Source: Calothrix anomala FACHB-343 (GTDB taxonomy: Bacteria; Cyanobacteriota; Cyanobacteriia; Cyanobacteriales; Nostocaceae). Taken from it: a stretch of 64,000 nt of DNA. Every line of letters begins with the position of its first letter. The stretch's first letter is position 1. Made by a program: the position numbers and the translations under genes. This document shows positions 8,264 through 18,464 of the stretch, in pieces. Location of the stretch: assembly GCF_014696435.1 (NCBI RefSeq), contig NZ_JACJQG010000008.1, positions 1 to 64,000 of the forward strand, written 5' to 3'. The notes beneath the pieces are model-generated. The model was not told the DNA's origin, searched no databases, and worked only from the letters and a program-made list of their open reading frames with translations.

Positions 8264-8725
8264 TTATTGTAAATAACCCAGTTGGCGACGGGCTTCAAAT
8301 AAGCTGACGGCGACACTCACGGAAAGATTCAAGCTGCGCACGTGAGGTTCTGTCATGGGGATGTAAAGAGTGCGATCGCAAGCGGATATAACTGTTGGTG
8401 GTAAGCCTGTAGTTTCGCTACCATACAGCAGCCAATCATCTGCTTGAAACTGAAATTGGGCATAATTAGCAGTACCTCTGACGGAAAAACCCAATAATCT
8501 CCCACCACGTTGCTGATGCGCGTCTTTAAAGGCTTCTATAGATTCGTGATAGGTGAGTTTAACGTAAGGCCAATAATCTAAACCTGCCCTTTTAAGGTAG
8601 CGATCGCTAATTTCAAACCCTAAAGGACCTACCAAATGTAATTCCGTACCTGTAGCTGCACAAGTACGGGCGATATTGCCTGTATTTGGGGGAATTAGGG
8701 GATTAACTAAAACTACCTGGGGCAT
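8264..8725 (-). CDS. trmL: TrmL, tRNA (cytidine/uridine-34 2'-O)-methyltransferase
   Basis: A 153-aa SPOUT-class methyltransferase that would methylate the 2'-O of the wobble nucleotide in tRNA-Leu using S-adenosylmethionine. It is nearly the whole length of the minimal TrmL family. The trefoil-knot motifs are present: NPLIPPNTGNIARTCAATG at the N-terminus, GSETTGLP, IPM and RSLNLSVSVAV at the C-terminus. It is monocistronic in appearance, 288 bp downstream of gshA on the same strand. Confidence 0.93.
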   Translation of the reverse strand: MPQVVLVNPLIPPNTGNIARTCAATGTELHLVGPLGFEISDRYLKRAGLDYWPYVKLTYHESIEAFKDAHQQRGGRLLGFSVRGTANYAQFQFQADDWLLYGSETTGLPPTVISACDRTLYIPMTEPHVRSLNLSVSVAVSLFEARRQLGYLQ

Positions 8726-9012
8726 TATTCAGTGGTCAGAATGTATTCTCAAAAACAATGTATCACTATGTAACATTCTACCAAAGGAAGAGCAACTATC
8801 TATAGGTTTTGTTAATAATTATCAAGCTCTAGCAAATGATTAGATTTTTAAAACAAAGAAATGTAGCCCTCAAAACATTATTTTGAGAGTTTTATTAACT
8901 CAGCTGAAGGTAATAATAATTTTTTTCTATAACAGCTAGATGCTGCTTACTAGAGGGTTTGTTCCTACCTCCACAAAAATCTACCATTTGCTAGATGTTA
9001 TGGGGTGTAGTG

Positions 9013-10152
9013 CTACACCACTGAGGGGGAACACAATTTATCTTCTAATTCCAGTTCCCGTTCTTGGATAGCAACAATAGCTTGGGAAATCACGCGCTGA
9101 GAATCAAATCCCACGCCGTGTAGCTGTAACCATTGTTGAGCTTCATTTCCTGCGCGGAGAATTTTGTGCAAGGGAGACAGGAAACAACTAAATCCTTGTT
9201 GTTTGGCGATCGCCCAAACATCTTGATACATTTGTTCTATCCAATCTCTAGCGATGATGGTTCTGCCATCTTGCCAATGCTGAAGCGGTGCATCTAAACT
9301 ATTCGCTGCTGCTGCTGCTTCGTTGCTGGCAATTAAATCGAGCAATTCTTCATGAGAAAGTTGACTTTGGGTTAAGGGATCGATTTCTGGGTTTTCTAAG
9401 ATTTGTAACAACCGTGCTTCTAACAAGGCTGTAATGGCGAGTAGAGCCACGGGATCTGTAACTAAATCGCAAATTCTTAATTCTAGCCGATTTAAGTCAT
9501 GGGGACGGCGATCGCCATTTGGGCGTACTGATGCCCACAAATGGCGGACATTTTGCATTGTACCCGCCGCTAGCTGCTCTTCTACCCATTGGATATGATG
9601 GGCGTGGCTGGCAAATAAAGGTACGCGGGCTGGGGTATGGGGAAATAGCCCCCACCGGGTAGAGTGATAGCCAGTGGCTTTACCATCTAAAAAAGGCGAG
9701 GAAGCGCTGAGGGCGAGGAATAAGGGTGCTTCTGCCCGAATTACGCGACAAGCCCGCATTAATAGCTCAGGATCGCTAATACCGACGTTGATATGTACGC
9801 TAGCTGTGACTACTTTTGTGCCGTAGCTGCGCTCAATATAATCGTGATAAGGATTGGTGGGATCGGAACGGAAGAAGCGATCGCTCCTACCCAAAGATAG
9901 GGTACTGCCGGGAATTAAAGTATAATCACCTAATTGCTTGATATATTGGCGCAACTTTTGCCGAGGGCGCACCAAGGCACACAATAGCTGCTCATAACTA
10001 TGTAAAGGTTTAGTTATGTATTCTACGTTGCGGCTATCTGGCTCGCGCACAAATCCGTCTAAAGCCTCGACAATTTTGTCAGAGAGTCCGACAATTTCAC
10101 CTTGAGGTGTGCCAGTGTACATCTCAATTTCAAACCCTTTTGATAAGGTCAC
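9013..10152 (-). CDS. gshA: Glutamate-cysteine ligase, cyanobacterial type
   Basis: A 379-aa enzyme for the first, ATP-dependent step of glutathione synthesis: joining L-glutamate and L-cysteine through the gamma-carboxyl. It matches the cyanobacterial GshA family, which is distinct from the enterobacterial form. Conserved segments include FEIEMYTG, the metal-binding acidic region VEYITKPL, TASVHINVGI, YHSTRWG and RLELRICD. The protein begins right at the catalytic domain, with no extension. It has its own upstream spacer of about 580 bp. Glutathione reductase is encoded at 33.9 kb, so both synthesis and recycling genes are in the window. Confidence 0.93.
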   Translation of the reverse strand: MTLSKGFEIEMYTGTPQGEIVGLSDKIVEALDGFVREPDSRNVEYITKPLHSYEQLLCALVRPRQKLRQYIKQLGDYTLIPGSTLSLGRSDRFFRSDPTNPYHDYIERSYGTKVVTASVHINVGISDPELLMRACRVIRAEAPLFLALSASSPFLDGKATGYHSTRWGLFPHTPARVPLFASHAHHIQWVEEQLAAGTMQNVRHLWASVRPNGDRRPHDLNRLELRICDLVTDPVALLAITALLEARLLQILENPEIDPLTQSQLSHEELLDLIASNEAAAAANSLDAPLQHWQDGRTIIARDWIEQMYQDVWAIAKQQGFSCFLSPLHKILRAGNEAQQWLQLHGVGFDSQRVISQAIVAIQERELELEDKLCSPSVV

Positions 10153-10296
10153 TTTAATCTCCTCGGCTCTCCTAGCCTCTAAATTGTAGCCAATGACACG
10201 ATTTTCTGCATGGATGTAGACACTGAGTTTTCATAGGCGATTTTTCCCAAAAAACCAGTCACCATTAGTATTTCAATGATTTTTTTACCAATCAAG

Positions 10297-10333
10297 AATA
10301 CTAAAGGCATAAATAATTTATGCCCTTAGTATT
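10297..10333. other. Near-perfect 18-bp hairpin in the gshA upstream spacer
   Basis: AATACTAAAGGCATAAAT and its inverse complement are separated by a single base, with one A/C mismatch. It lies about 145 bp upstream of gshA and 400 bp beyond the helicase operon, in a 580-bp spacer (10153-10733) without a gene. No T-run follows on either strand, so it is not a classic terminator. It could be a protein-binding palindrome, an mRNA 5'-leader hairpin or a repeat remnant. Confidence 0.6.
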
Positions 10334-10656
10334 AGGAATTCATTACAAGTAGTACAAACTCCAATTCTTTGGGTAGAGGATGTTACCTGCTGCATGGTAG
10401 ATGAGACATCGGTAATTCCTTCCCTATTTCCCATAACTAGCAAGGATAATTAGAGTTTTTGAACATTAACTGTTGTTAATTAAATAACCTGCATTTTCCG
10501 ATAGAAAATAGCAGTATTAATTGCTGTTAATTTCCTTGAGTGATTGCTTACAAGGGGCTAAAGACCAATTTCGGATAAAGGTTAATAGTTCCCTCTCTTT
10601 TCATATTCTCATAAACTTATACCCATTCTCTATAAACTTTTACTTAACAATTTGTT

Positions 10657-10682
10657 GACGGTTGACTGTTGACGGTTGACAG
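10657..10682. repeat. Heptamer tandem repeat (GTTGACG/GTTGACT)
   Basis: A short run of GTTGACG and GTTGACT heptamers just downstream of the stop of the PLD-like gene. It is the same STRR family as at 2659 and 23269, seen on the other strand. Confidence 0.7.
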
Positions 10683-10733
10683 AGAAGAATTTTTTTGTGG
10701 TTCTTTCACTTTGTACCTTGGCGATTTGTTTGC

Positions 10734-12584
10734 TTAAGCCTTTGTCTTTTTGTTTCTGGTGGAAGGTGCTGCGGCTTTGCGCTTTGTTTTTGGCTGTGAA
10801 GTTTGTTGGGAAATAAATTCGGTAGGTGAATCAGTCTCAGCAGCTATATGAAGCCGGAGAAACTGCGCCCACACTTCATTGTTTAGTAAATTGAGAGCAG
10901 TATCGGGGTTTTGTTGCGCGATCGCACTGAGCAATTGACAGTATGCTAGGCGTAATTGCTCAATAAAAGCTGCTTCTGCTTCTACCTGACTCAGTAATAA
11001 TAGCGATGATTGTAAAATTGGCGAATCATCTGCTAAATTATGGGATTTTAAATTATGAATTACCACGTTTAGATATATTGGCAGTAATTCTAACCAATTA
11101 TTTTTCTGTATTTGGTTCAGTGAGGTTTCTAGCTTACCCAGCGTACCCCAAATACATAAACATTCTCTGGCTAATTGAATATCGCATTTTTCTACAGCTT
11201 GTTGCCATAGTTTTTGGGCATAATTTTGGCAGCGAGTAGATAAAATTTCGTAGGCTTCTTGGATTATCTGGGATTTTTTTACCTGATAAACTAATTCACC
11301 TAATGGTATGTGTGATTCGTGAGAATTGCGCCAGTGATAAAAACCACATTGGTAAATTTCTCGATCTATTATGATTTCTTGAAGATAAACATCTTCTTCT
11401 AAGCCCAAAAGCTGTACTGATGGTAAATCTTCGGGTGTTTTAATCGCTTGGAGTTTTTCTTTGATTTCTAATAAATTTTCTGGTTCCCATTCTAATCCAT
11501 AGCTAATAATTATCGAAACGCCACGCTTTGCTAATGCTTCCAAAGCAGCGATAAATTCGGGGTTTATATTTAAATGATTTAGCCAAGTTGCATAAATAAT
11601 AATTTGTTGCTTGGCTGTATTAATAATTTCTAAAAATTTTTGATTAATTTCGCGATCGCGTAATTGAATTACTTCTTTTTTCTGACTATTACCTAAAGCC
11701 TGTTGGTGAATCTTTTCTAATCTGGCTGCTGTTTCAGCATTTTGATATTTTTTGGCGGCTTCACGCTCAAAATTTAAGCTTTCATTGGGTAATTTACATA
11801 ATGTATCTAAGGATATTTTACCTTCAGATAGCAGTAAGTCTAGCCATTTTGAGCGGGAATCTAACATCTGCTTTCCTCTGCGCAGATGGATAGTTAATTT
11901 CTCCGTAGTTGAATCAAAAATGAGAAATAGAGAGATTTTTCGCCAAATAGTTTGTGTAGAACCTATACTTCTAAAAGCGGTAACAATCTTTCCTGTTTCT
12001 GGTACATGAAGCCCTAAACCTGAAGCTTGGAGATTTTTTTGGACTTGTTCTAAATTGAAAGTAGAAATTAGATTATTTGACTCATTAAGCTGTAAAATAC
12101 TTGTCAAACTGGGGAGATTAATTACTACTTCATTTAATGGTTCGGCTTGAAAGTTTACTGTTTCGCCTAAAGAATCTGCGATCGCATAAATTTGCACAGC
12201 ATAGGGAGGCTGGGGTACTGCGCCTTTATCGTAAAATAATCGCCCTTGTTCGGTAACTGTAATTGGTGATTTTGGGGCGAGTGTTTGTAATTTTTGTAAG
12301 TTTTTAATTGTACTTTGGACAAATACTGGATCTAAACCTAATAAAGATGCTAATTCTTGGGGTGTTGGTGCTGGTTCAAATTCAATTCCTGCACGAATAA
12401 TAAATTCTTCGAGTACGTTAAATGGACGAGGTTCGGTAATTGTTAGTTCTATATTTGTTTGCTGCAAACTATAGCGTAATTGACGGGCGGCGACAACTAA
12501 TAAATCAGGGTTTTGCGTTTCAATTTCTACTACTAGATTTTGCAGACTCTCATCAATTGGTTTAGCTGAAGATGCGAGAAACAT
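10734..12584 (-). CDS. PLD-fold protein with degenerate HKD motif, helicase partner
   Basis: A 616-aa protein I do not recognise by name. The N-terminal region (about 40-115) looks like a winged-helix segment ([23 protein letters not shown]). Around 315-430 it follows the phospholipase D pattern: a helix with [12 protein letters not shown], then [14 protein letters not shown], then [21 protein letters not shown]. In active PLD enzymes the last segment reads H-x-K-x4-D; here His is Tyr and Lys is Gln, so the catalytic motif is lost. The C-terminal third is alpha-helical with a Lys-rich tail ([17 protein letters not shown]). Its start overlaps the helicase gene by 23 nt, so translation is likely coupled. 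I infer a non-catalytic nucleic-acid-binding or regulatory partner. Confidence 0.65.
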   Translation of the reverse strand: MFLASSAKPIDESLQNLVVEIETQNPDLLVVAARQLRYSLQQTNIELTITEPRPFNVLEEFIIRAGIEFEPAPTPQELASLLGLDPVFVQSTIKNLQKLQTLAPKSPITVTEQGRLFYDKGAVPQPPYAVQIYAIADSLGETVNFQAEPLNEVVINLPSLTSILQLNESNNLISTFNLEQVQKNLQASGLGLHVPETGKIVTAFRSIGSTQTIWRKISLFLIFDSTTEKLTIHLRRGKQMLDSRSKWLDLLLSEGKISLDTLCKLPNESLNFEREAAKKYQNAETAARLEKIHQQALGNSQKKEVIQLRDREINQKFLEIINTAKQQIIIYATWLNHLNINPEFIAALEALAKRGVSIIISYGLEWEPENLLEIKEKLQAIKTPEDLPSVQLLGLEEDVYLQEIIIDREIYQCGFYHWRNSHESHIPLGELVYQVKKSQIIQEAYEILSTRCQNYAQKLWQQAVEKCDIQLARECLCIWGTLGKLETSLNQIQKNNWLELLPIYLNVVIHNLKSHNLADDSPILQSSLLLLSQVEAEAAFIEQLRLAYCQLLSAIAQQNPDTALNLLNNEVWAQFLRLHIAAETDSPTEFISQQTSQPKTKRKAAAPSTRNKKTKA

Positions 12585-15500
12585 CTATGAAACCTCCATG
12601 ATGACTGACAATATTAGCAACTTCGGAATACATACTGCCAACTTTACCTGATTGTTGGGTAAATAAATCGTGACAACCGACAATTACTAGTAATTCTTGG
12701 GCGCGAGAAAAGGCGACATTCACCCGTTCTGACTTTTTCGCAAATCCCACATCGCCTTTATTATTATTGCGTACCATACTCACAATTACTACTGGGCGTT
12801 CCATACCTTGAAATCTATCAACTGTACCAGTACGAATTTGTAAGGAAGGGAAAAGTTCTGATTGCAAACGTTCATCAATTTTTCGCAGTTGTGCGCCGTA
12901 AAATGTAATTACAGCTATTTCTTTTTTTGGTTCGCCACAAGCGACTTTTGCAGCCCAAGTATTTTCAAATTGCTGACAGATACGTTCAATTACATCAATT
13001 TCTTGGAGATTATATAAAGAAGTTCCTTCGCGCTGTTCTTGAAATTCAGTTTCTTTGGGCATTTTTACCCAGATTAAATGATGTTGTGGTTGAATAAGTT
13101 CTCCCACTAAATCATGAGCGCGTTTAATATCTGGTTGTAGAATTCCGCATTCTAGTTTACCTTGATAAAATTGATTGATTGCGCCCATAATATGAGGGTG
13201 CATTCGATATTGGGTAGTTAGCATTTGTTTAATGCTAGAATCTGCTTCTTCAAATTGGCTTTTAAATAGTGATTCTTCTAAAAATTGCAATTCTTCTCTG
13301 CTACTGCCAATTTCTTGCACGACTTCCTCTAAAGTATTAGTATCCATCATCGGTGGTAGTTGGCGATGATCGCCTACCATAACTAATTTTTTACCTTTTA
13401 AAGCGGGAATGAGTAATTCTGGTGGGGTACATTTACTAACTTCATCGATGATGACAACATCGAAGGATTGAAATTCTTCGGAAAAATCTCGTCCGGCTGC
13501 TTGCACACAAGTGATACCAACGACGTTACAATTGTCTAAATAGATTTGTCTTAAATCGTTGCGATCGCGTTCTGAAGGGTTACGGACTTTTGCAATCCAA
13601 TCTTGGATAAAGCCTTGATATTTTTGCAGATGGTTTTCATCTTGATTGAGTTGCTGTTCTCCTGACTCAAACTGATTTTTGATGCTGCGTAAAAATTCTA
13701 AATCGTATAAGTTAGGCTGGGGAGATTTAGGCTTAAATTTATCTTGTAAAATTTGCCATTCTCTTTCCCACCATTGGCGCTGGGATAATAAAGTATCTGG
13801 TGGTTGGGGTTGATTTCTTTCAGCTAATTCAGCTATTTTGATTTTTAAAGTTTCAAGCTGTTGCTGAAAAATTGTAATTTCTGCTGCTACGGTTGCTAGT
13901 TGTTCTTCTAAAGAAATTTGAATATTCGTTAATATAGCGAAAGGTTCGATAGATGAAATTAAATTTTCTAACTGGCTGAGATGATTTATCCAAGTATGTA
14001 CATGCTGGGAAAATTCTTGAGGATGTTCCCAAATTTTAGCTTGATTTGCTAGATATTTTTCTGCTAAAGTCCGCAATTGATTGGGTACGTTTGACTGTTG
14101 ATTTAGTTCTTGTAAGATATTAATTGCTCTTTCGAGTTTTAGATTAGCATCTTGTCTCGCTGTTTCTATCTGGGTTTGAGTATTTAATATTTGAGTTTGG
14201 GCGACTTCATTGTTATGCAGTTCGTTTAGCTGTGCTTGCAGATGTTGCAGTTGTTTTTCTGCTTCAGTTTTGACTTGGAAAACGCACTGACGCGCATTAG
14301 TTAAGATAATATCTATCAGTTCTTGAGTAATTTTATTCAGAGTAGATTGGCTATTATTAGCTTCCCAGACATTGCTATAAGTTTGTTGGATTCTCTGGAT
14401 AAAAATCCGCGTGGTTTCGACTAGAGTTTTACGCTGATTGATTTCGAGATATTGATAGTTATTAAATTGTGTATGGATTGCTTGCCATTGAATGATATCG
14501 CTATTTTCTAATACTAGCGGAATTTGGCTAAAATTTTGCTGTAAAAAGTAGCTAAAACTATGCTGTCTACCTTTTCTATCGGTAAAATTACCTTCTATTT
14601 CATAAGCTATAGCTTTTGTCAATAGCTCCCAATCTGGTAGATTAACTATATAGTTAGCTGGCATCAAAGATATTTTTTGCGAATTAGCCAGCGTCAGTAA
14701 TTCTGGTGGTAATTGTAGCAAATCTACTGTTAATAATTGGGAAGTTTGGCGAGAATTGGCTAAAATTTCCGCCACGCGATGATTGGCTGTAGATTTCCAT
14801 TCTTTAACAGCGTTGATGATTGCTTCGATTTCTTGCTTGCGAGTTTCCCAAGTTTGAATTGTTTGTTGTAGACTTTGCTGTTTACTAAAGAATTGTTGAT
14901 GATTTTTTTCTAATTGCTGTAAATTGTGCGAATGTTGTTTAAAAACTTCTACTGCGGCTGCTACTTCTAACATCGCTACAGTTGCACTTTGGGCGTAAAT
15001 TAAGGCGGTTCTAAAGTCTGGAATTCCTGAAACTACAGTTTCTCTTAACCATACAGCTAACCCAAAAGCACCGCATTGAGGGCGAAGTAAACCGAGTCCA
15101 TCGGTTAAGCTGATGGCTTTACTGACATTAAGTAAAAAGGTTTTAACTAAATGATTATTTTCTGTATAAGGTTTAAGATGGGGTAAAAAATTAGTAACTT
15201 CTGGTGCTTCCCAATTAACGATATTTGGGGCTTTGAGGAGATTTTCTAATCCAGATATGAGAGTTTCAATTTGATTTTTTTTCGCTACAGCTTCCTGATA
15301 AAGTGCTTCTTGCTTGTTAACGTTAGTCTCTAATTTTGGTAAACGTTGATTTACATCCTGTTGACTCTGTTGAAATTCTGCTTCTGCTTGAAAGTAAGCA
15401 TTAAATTTAGATACTGAGGCGAGTAATTGACGGTAAAATTCTACATTTTCACGGCGTTTACTGAGATTTGTTTCACAATCATTGGCGGTATTTTCTAACC

Positions 15501-17064
15501 AAGTACCGATTACTTGATCTTCTAAAAAAGGCTGTCCTTCTTCGCCTACTTTTTCAGCGCGTCCTTTACGTATCGCCCGAATTACGGGATTATGGACTAA
15601 ACGACTGAGGGCGTTATCTACTGCTAAATTTGCTTGAGAGGCGATGAGAGTCCGCCCACCTCGTAATGCAATTTGATAGCAAATTTCGGCAATGACAGTG
15701 GTTTTACCTGTGCCTGGCGGCCCTTGAATTAAAACTAAATCTTCGGCGGAAAGTACGGTTTCTACTGCTGCTTTTTGACCGGGATTTGCAGTAGATAATA
15801 ATAATTCTTCTGGTTCTAATTCTACAGTTTTTTGAATTGGTCTAGCTTGGGAAGCATCGAATAAAAAATTACCTAAATAAGGATTTTGGGTACGTCCATT
15901 ATTTAAATCGTCTAAGGCTTTTTTCTTACGTTGAATTTGTTTAATATCACCCAAAGCTTCAAAACATAAAAAGCCGGTGGTGGGAAGTTGATAACGTCCG
16001 CTAGTTAGATAATCAGCTAACTCTCGTTCTAGGTTGAGGCTAATTGTGCCGCGTTTTTGGTCAATTTCTTCAATGGAACCTATTAACCGCCCTTCTTGCC
16101 AATTTCTACCAGTAGGTGCAGTTTCAAATAGTTTTAAATCGTCGTTTTTCGCTTTTCTTACCCTTCCCCAAAAATTGTCTTCATCTAAAGGATTTTCGGG
16201 GGAACCGTCTAGAGTCGCTGAGGTAATATCAATTTCAAAACTGATGCGTCTTTTAAAGTTGTAGTGATATCTGGTATAAGAAATACAGAATTGGCGTGCT
16301 TGCGCAATTTTTTCTTCAATTTGTAGAAACGCTTTCCAAGCTTTGAGTTGTTCTTCTGTGGGTATATAGTCACCACAAACCGGGGCTTCGGCTATGCGGG
16401 GAAAGACTGAGGAAGGAATGCCGATATGATGCTCGTGATTGGGTAACAGGCGTAAGTTAAAGGGTACGGCGTAAGCATCAGATTGTCCCCGTGAGATGGG
16501 GAGTAAGTAGACGGAGAGTAGCTTTAAACCGGTGTCGCTATTTTGTTGAACTGCAGCTTTAAATGCTAGAGTTTTACCGAGTTTTTGCAGTCTGCTTGGT
16601 AATTTACTTTCTGGGGAGTCTGTGGCGATGATTAATTCCCAAATTTCTTCTTTTGCCGCTTTCCCCGCACCTTTACGCCGGATGTAAAATAAACAAGGTC
16701 TTTGTCCGACACATTCATACAATAATTCATGGGCGTATTCTCGGCGTTCCCCAAATTCGGGATATGCTTTGAGGGTGGATGCGTCTTCGAGATGGCGGAT
16801 TAAGTTATCAACTGTCGAACCTACGAATATGTAACCCCAATCTTCGGAGGCTTTTTTTAGCCGGGAGGAATTTGCAGGGAGGGAGGCAACTTTTGCTGCT
16901 GGTGGTTTGGCGGCTTTGCGAACTCTTTCCGCCTCGAATTCGGAGATGGTGCTGCTGGGGCTTTTGGCGGTAATGTTGAGTTGATCGCAAATTACTAGTA
17001 GCTTTTTGCTGTCTAGTTTTAGTTCGCTTGCTAGTTCGTAGATTCTGACTTTAGTTTTGTTCAT
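12562..17064 (-). CDS. UPF1-like SF1 helicase (COG1112 type) with IF2_N-like N-terminus
   Basis: A 1500-aa ATPase. Residues 5-55 match the IF-2 N-terminal fold ([20 protein letters not shown]), unusual for a helicase. Walker [10 protein letters not shown] is near 447, and Walker [10 protein letters not shown] near 1205. Later motifs are [23 protein letters not shown] and VNVAFSRA. About 750 residues, largely coiled coil, separate motifs I and II, far more than in typical UPF1-like enzymes. The fold predicts RNA or DNA unwinding or translocation. It is the first gene of an operon with a PLD-fold protein (23-nt overlap). Pairing of a COG1112 helicase with a PLD protein is the layout of the Mokosh anti-phage system, but the kinase domain of MkoA is absent. 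Defence is inference; a housekeeping RNA role is possible. Confidence 0.85.
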   Translation of the reverse strand: MNKTKVRIYELASELKLDSKKLLVICDQLNITAKSPSSTISEFEAERVRKAAKPPAAKVASLPANSSRLKKASEDWGYIFVGSTVDNLIRHLEDASTLKAYPEFGERREYAHELLYECVGQRPCLFYIRRKGAGKAAKEEIWELIIATDSPESKLPSRLQKLGKTLAFKAAVQQNSDTGLKLLSVYLLPISRGQSDAYAVPFNLRLLPNHEHHIGIPSSVFPRIAEAPVCGDYIPTEEQLKAWKAFLQIEEKIAQARQFCISYTRYHYNFKRRISFEIDITSATLDGSPENPLDEDNFWGRVRKAKNDDLKLFETAPTGRNWQEGRLIGSIEEIDQKRGTISLNLERELADYLTSGRYQLPTTGFLCFEALGDIKQIQRKKKALDDLNNGRTQNPYLGNFLFDASQARPIQKTVELEPEELLLSTANPGQKAAVETVLSAEDLVLIQGPPGTGKTTVIAEICYQIALRGGRTLIASQANLAVDNALSRLVHNPVIRAIRKGRAEKVGEEGQPFLEDQVIGTWLENTANDCETNLSKRRENVEFYRQLLASVSKFNAYFQAEAEFQQSQQDVNQRLPKLETNVNKQEALYQEAVAKKNQIETLISGLENLLKAPNIVNWEAPEVTNFLPHLKPYTENNHLVKTFLLNVSKAISLTDGLGLLRPQCGAFGLAVWLRETVVSGIPDFRTALIYAQSATVAMLEVAAAVEVFKQHSHNLQQLEKNHQQFFSKQQSLQQTIQTWETRKQEIEAIINAVKEWKSTANHRVAEILANSRQTSQLLTVDLLQLPPELLTLANSQKISLMPANYIVNLPDWELLTKAIAYEIEGNFTDRKGRQHSFSYFLQQNFSQIPLVLENSDIIQWQAIHTQFNNYQYLEINQRKTLVETTRIFIQRIQQTYSNVWEANNSQSTLNKITQELIDIILTNARQCVFQVKTEAEKQLQHLQAQLNELHNNEVAQTQILNTQTQIETARQDANLKLERAINILQELNQQSNVPNQLRTLAEKYLANQAKIWEHPQEFSQHVHTWINHLSQLENLISSIEPFAILTNIQISLEEQLATVAAEITIFQQQLETLKIKIAELAERNQPQPPDTLLSQRQWWEREWQILQDKFKPKSPQPNLYDLEFLRSIKNQFESGEQQLNQDENHLQKYQGFIQDWIAKVRNPSERDRNDLRQIYLDNCNVVGITCVQAAGRDFSEEFQSFDVVIIDEVSKCTPPELLIPALKGKKLVMVGDHRQLPPMMDTNTLEEVVQEIGSSREELQFLEESLFKSQFEEADSSIKQMLTTQYRMHPHIMGAINQFYQGKLECGILQPDIKRAHDLVGELIQPQHHLIWVKMPKETEFQEQREGTSLYNLQEIDVIERICQQFENTWAAKVACGEPKKEIAVITFYGAQLRKIDERLQSELFPSLQIRTGTVDRFQGMERPVVIVSMVRNNNKGDVGFAKKSERVNVAFSRAQELLVIVGCHDLFTQQSGKVGSMYSEVANIVSHHGGFIDVSRIFS

Positions 17065-17149
17065 CCAGTAACTTGGGTTACTTGTGCGGAAGTTGTATTT
17101 ATAAAAATCTCACGCCAAGGCGCAAAGGCGCAAAGAGACTAAGAAAAAT

Positions 17150-18067
17150 TTAGAGTTTGTATTGTTGGTACACTTCGCTAGCGGCGCGATGTATTAGGGA
17201 GTGTCGCCAGACGAGGGAGTTTAAGTCATCGGCGTAACCGCCACCGATGACGCAGGCGACGGGGTAACCGGCGCTGACGCAGGTGGTTAAAACTTGCATT
17301 TCGCGACGGAAAATGCCAGTGTCGGTTAATGCTAATTTTCCCAGGCGATCGCCTATATGAGGATCTACACCAGCATCATAAAATACTATATCTGGTTGGA
17401 CTTGGGATAATAAATCTGGTAAGTAATTGGCTAAGGTTTGTAAATAAGCGTCATCTTCCATTCCCACTGGTAGGGGTACGTCTAAATCGCTTTGCTGTTT
17501 GGTACCGGGAAAGTTGACTTCGCAATGCATTGAAAAGGTAAATACGCTGTCGTCGTCTTGGAATATAAACGCTGTACCGTCGCCTTGATGGACATCTAAA
17601 TCTACTATTAAGATTTTTTGCGCTAGTCCAAGTTTTTGTAATACGCGAGATGCGATCGCTAAATCGTTGAAAATACAAAAACCAGATCCATAATCAGGAA
17701 AGGCGTGGTGTGTTCCACCGGCTGTATTGCAAGCTAAACCATGAGTCAGTGCTAATTGGGCAGTGAGTATTGTACCACCAACCGCTACACAGGTACGATT
17801 CGCTAATGCTGGACTCCAAGGTAAGCCAATCCGCCGTTGTGCTTTTGCATCTAAGGTTCCCTGACAGTAAGCTTGGACATAATCGCTACTGTGAACTAAC
17901 TCTATCAATTCTGCTGGTGGTGCTTGCGGTGTGTGAAATTGTTCGATTTGCGCTACTCCATCGGCTAGTAACAATTCGTATAGTTGGCGGAACTTTAACA
18001 TCGGGAAGCGATGTCCTGGAGGTAAGGGCGCAATATAATCTGGGTGATAAATAATTGGTAAGTACAT
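17150..18067 (-). CDS. Histone-deacetylase-family (acetoin utilisation AcuC-like) hydrolase
   Basis: A zinc-dependent deacetylase of about 305 aa in the arginase/deacetylase fold. Motifs: GGTHHAF (two active-site His), GFCIFNDLAIA, the zinc ligands in VDLDVHQGDGTA, then YDAGVDPH, and CVIGGGYA near the end. In bacteria such enzymes act on acetylated proteins or polyamines; the substrate here is not evident. I start at ATG 18067. A further nine codons upstream (MPNAPCPTT) are translated ATGCCCA-type intergenic repeat and are unlikely to be native. It follows the helicase gene with 85 bp between them but has its own upstream repeat-rich spacer. Confidence 0.88.
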   Translation of the reverse strand: MYLPIIYHPDYIAPLPPGHRFPMLKFRQLYELLLADGVAQIEQFHTPQAPPAELIELVHSSDYVQAYCQGTLDAKAQRRIGLPWSPALANRTCVAVGGTILTAQLALTHGLACNTAGGTHHAFPDYGSGFCIFNDLAIASRVLQKLGLAQKILIVDLDVHQGDGTAFIFQDDDSVFTFSMHCEVNFPGTKQQSDLDVPLPVGMEDDAYLQTLANYLPDLLSQVQPDIVFYDAGVDPHIGDRLGKLALTDTGIFRREMQVLTTCVSAGYPVACVIGGGYADDLNSLVWRHSLIHRAASEVYQQYKL

Positions 18068-18360
18068 TGTAGTGGGGCATGGGGCATTGGGCATTGGGCA
18101 TGATTTAGTTGTTATTCATTTACTTGTCCCATTTTCTGTCCCTCATCGCCGAGTCACTTAGAAAACTAGTCATCACGGTAGGGTTATGTAAATTGGTCGA
18201 AATCAACCTAAATATATTACGAAACGTAAATAAATTTAAAATCATTAACAATGACTAATGACTATATTCACAAAGGTTGAAAACCTAGCCCGCAAGTGGC
18301 ACGGAAAAATCGTTGTTTACCAAGTTAGGTTGTAACCCTATCCACAAGGGGTGGCTGTCT

Positions 18361-18401
18361 TTAATTTTGAATTTTGAATTTTGAATTTTGAATTTTGAAT
18401 T
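18361..18401. repeat. Heptamer tandem repeat (TTTTGAA)
   Basis: Five or so copies of TTTTGAA lie in the 397-bp spacer between the divergent deacetylase and MscS genes. A GGGCATTGGGCAT run sits at 18076-18100. I see no gene in the spacer. Confidence 0.8.
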
Positions 18402-18464
18402 GATTTATCCATTGTGAGTTACCCTAACTAAGTACCCTAATCTTAAATAGCTAATTTTCAATTG

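Noticed and set aside
10734-17064. DISARM-type locus (helicase with PLD protein)
   Set aside because: No DUF1998 protein or methyltransferase is present, and the helicase is UPF1-like SF1 rather than the DrmA type.
12562-17064. Translation factor IF-2 or a split infB gene
   Set aside because: Only the small N-terminal domain resembles IF-2; there is no GTPase domain and the rest is helicase.
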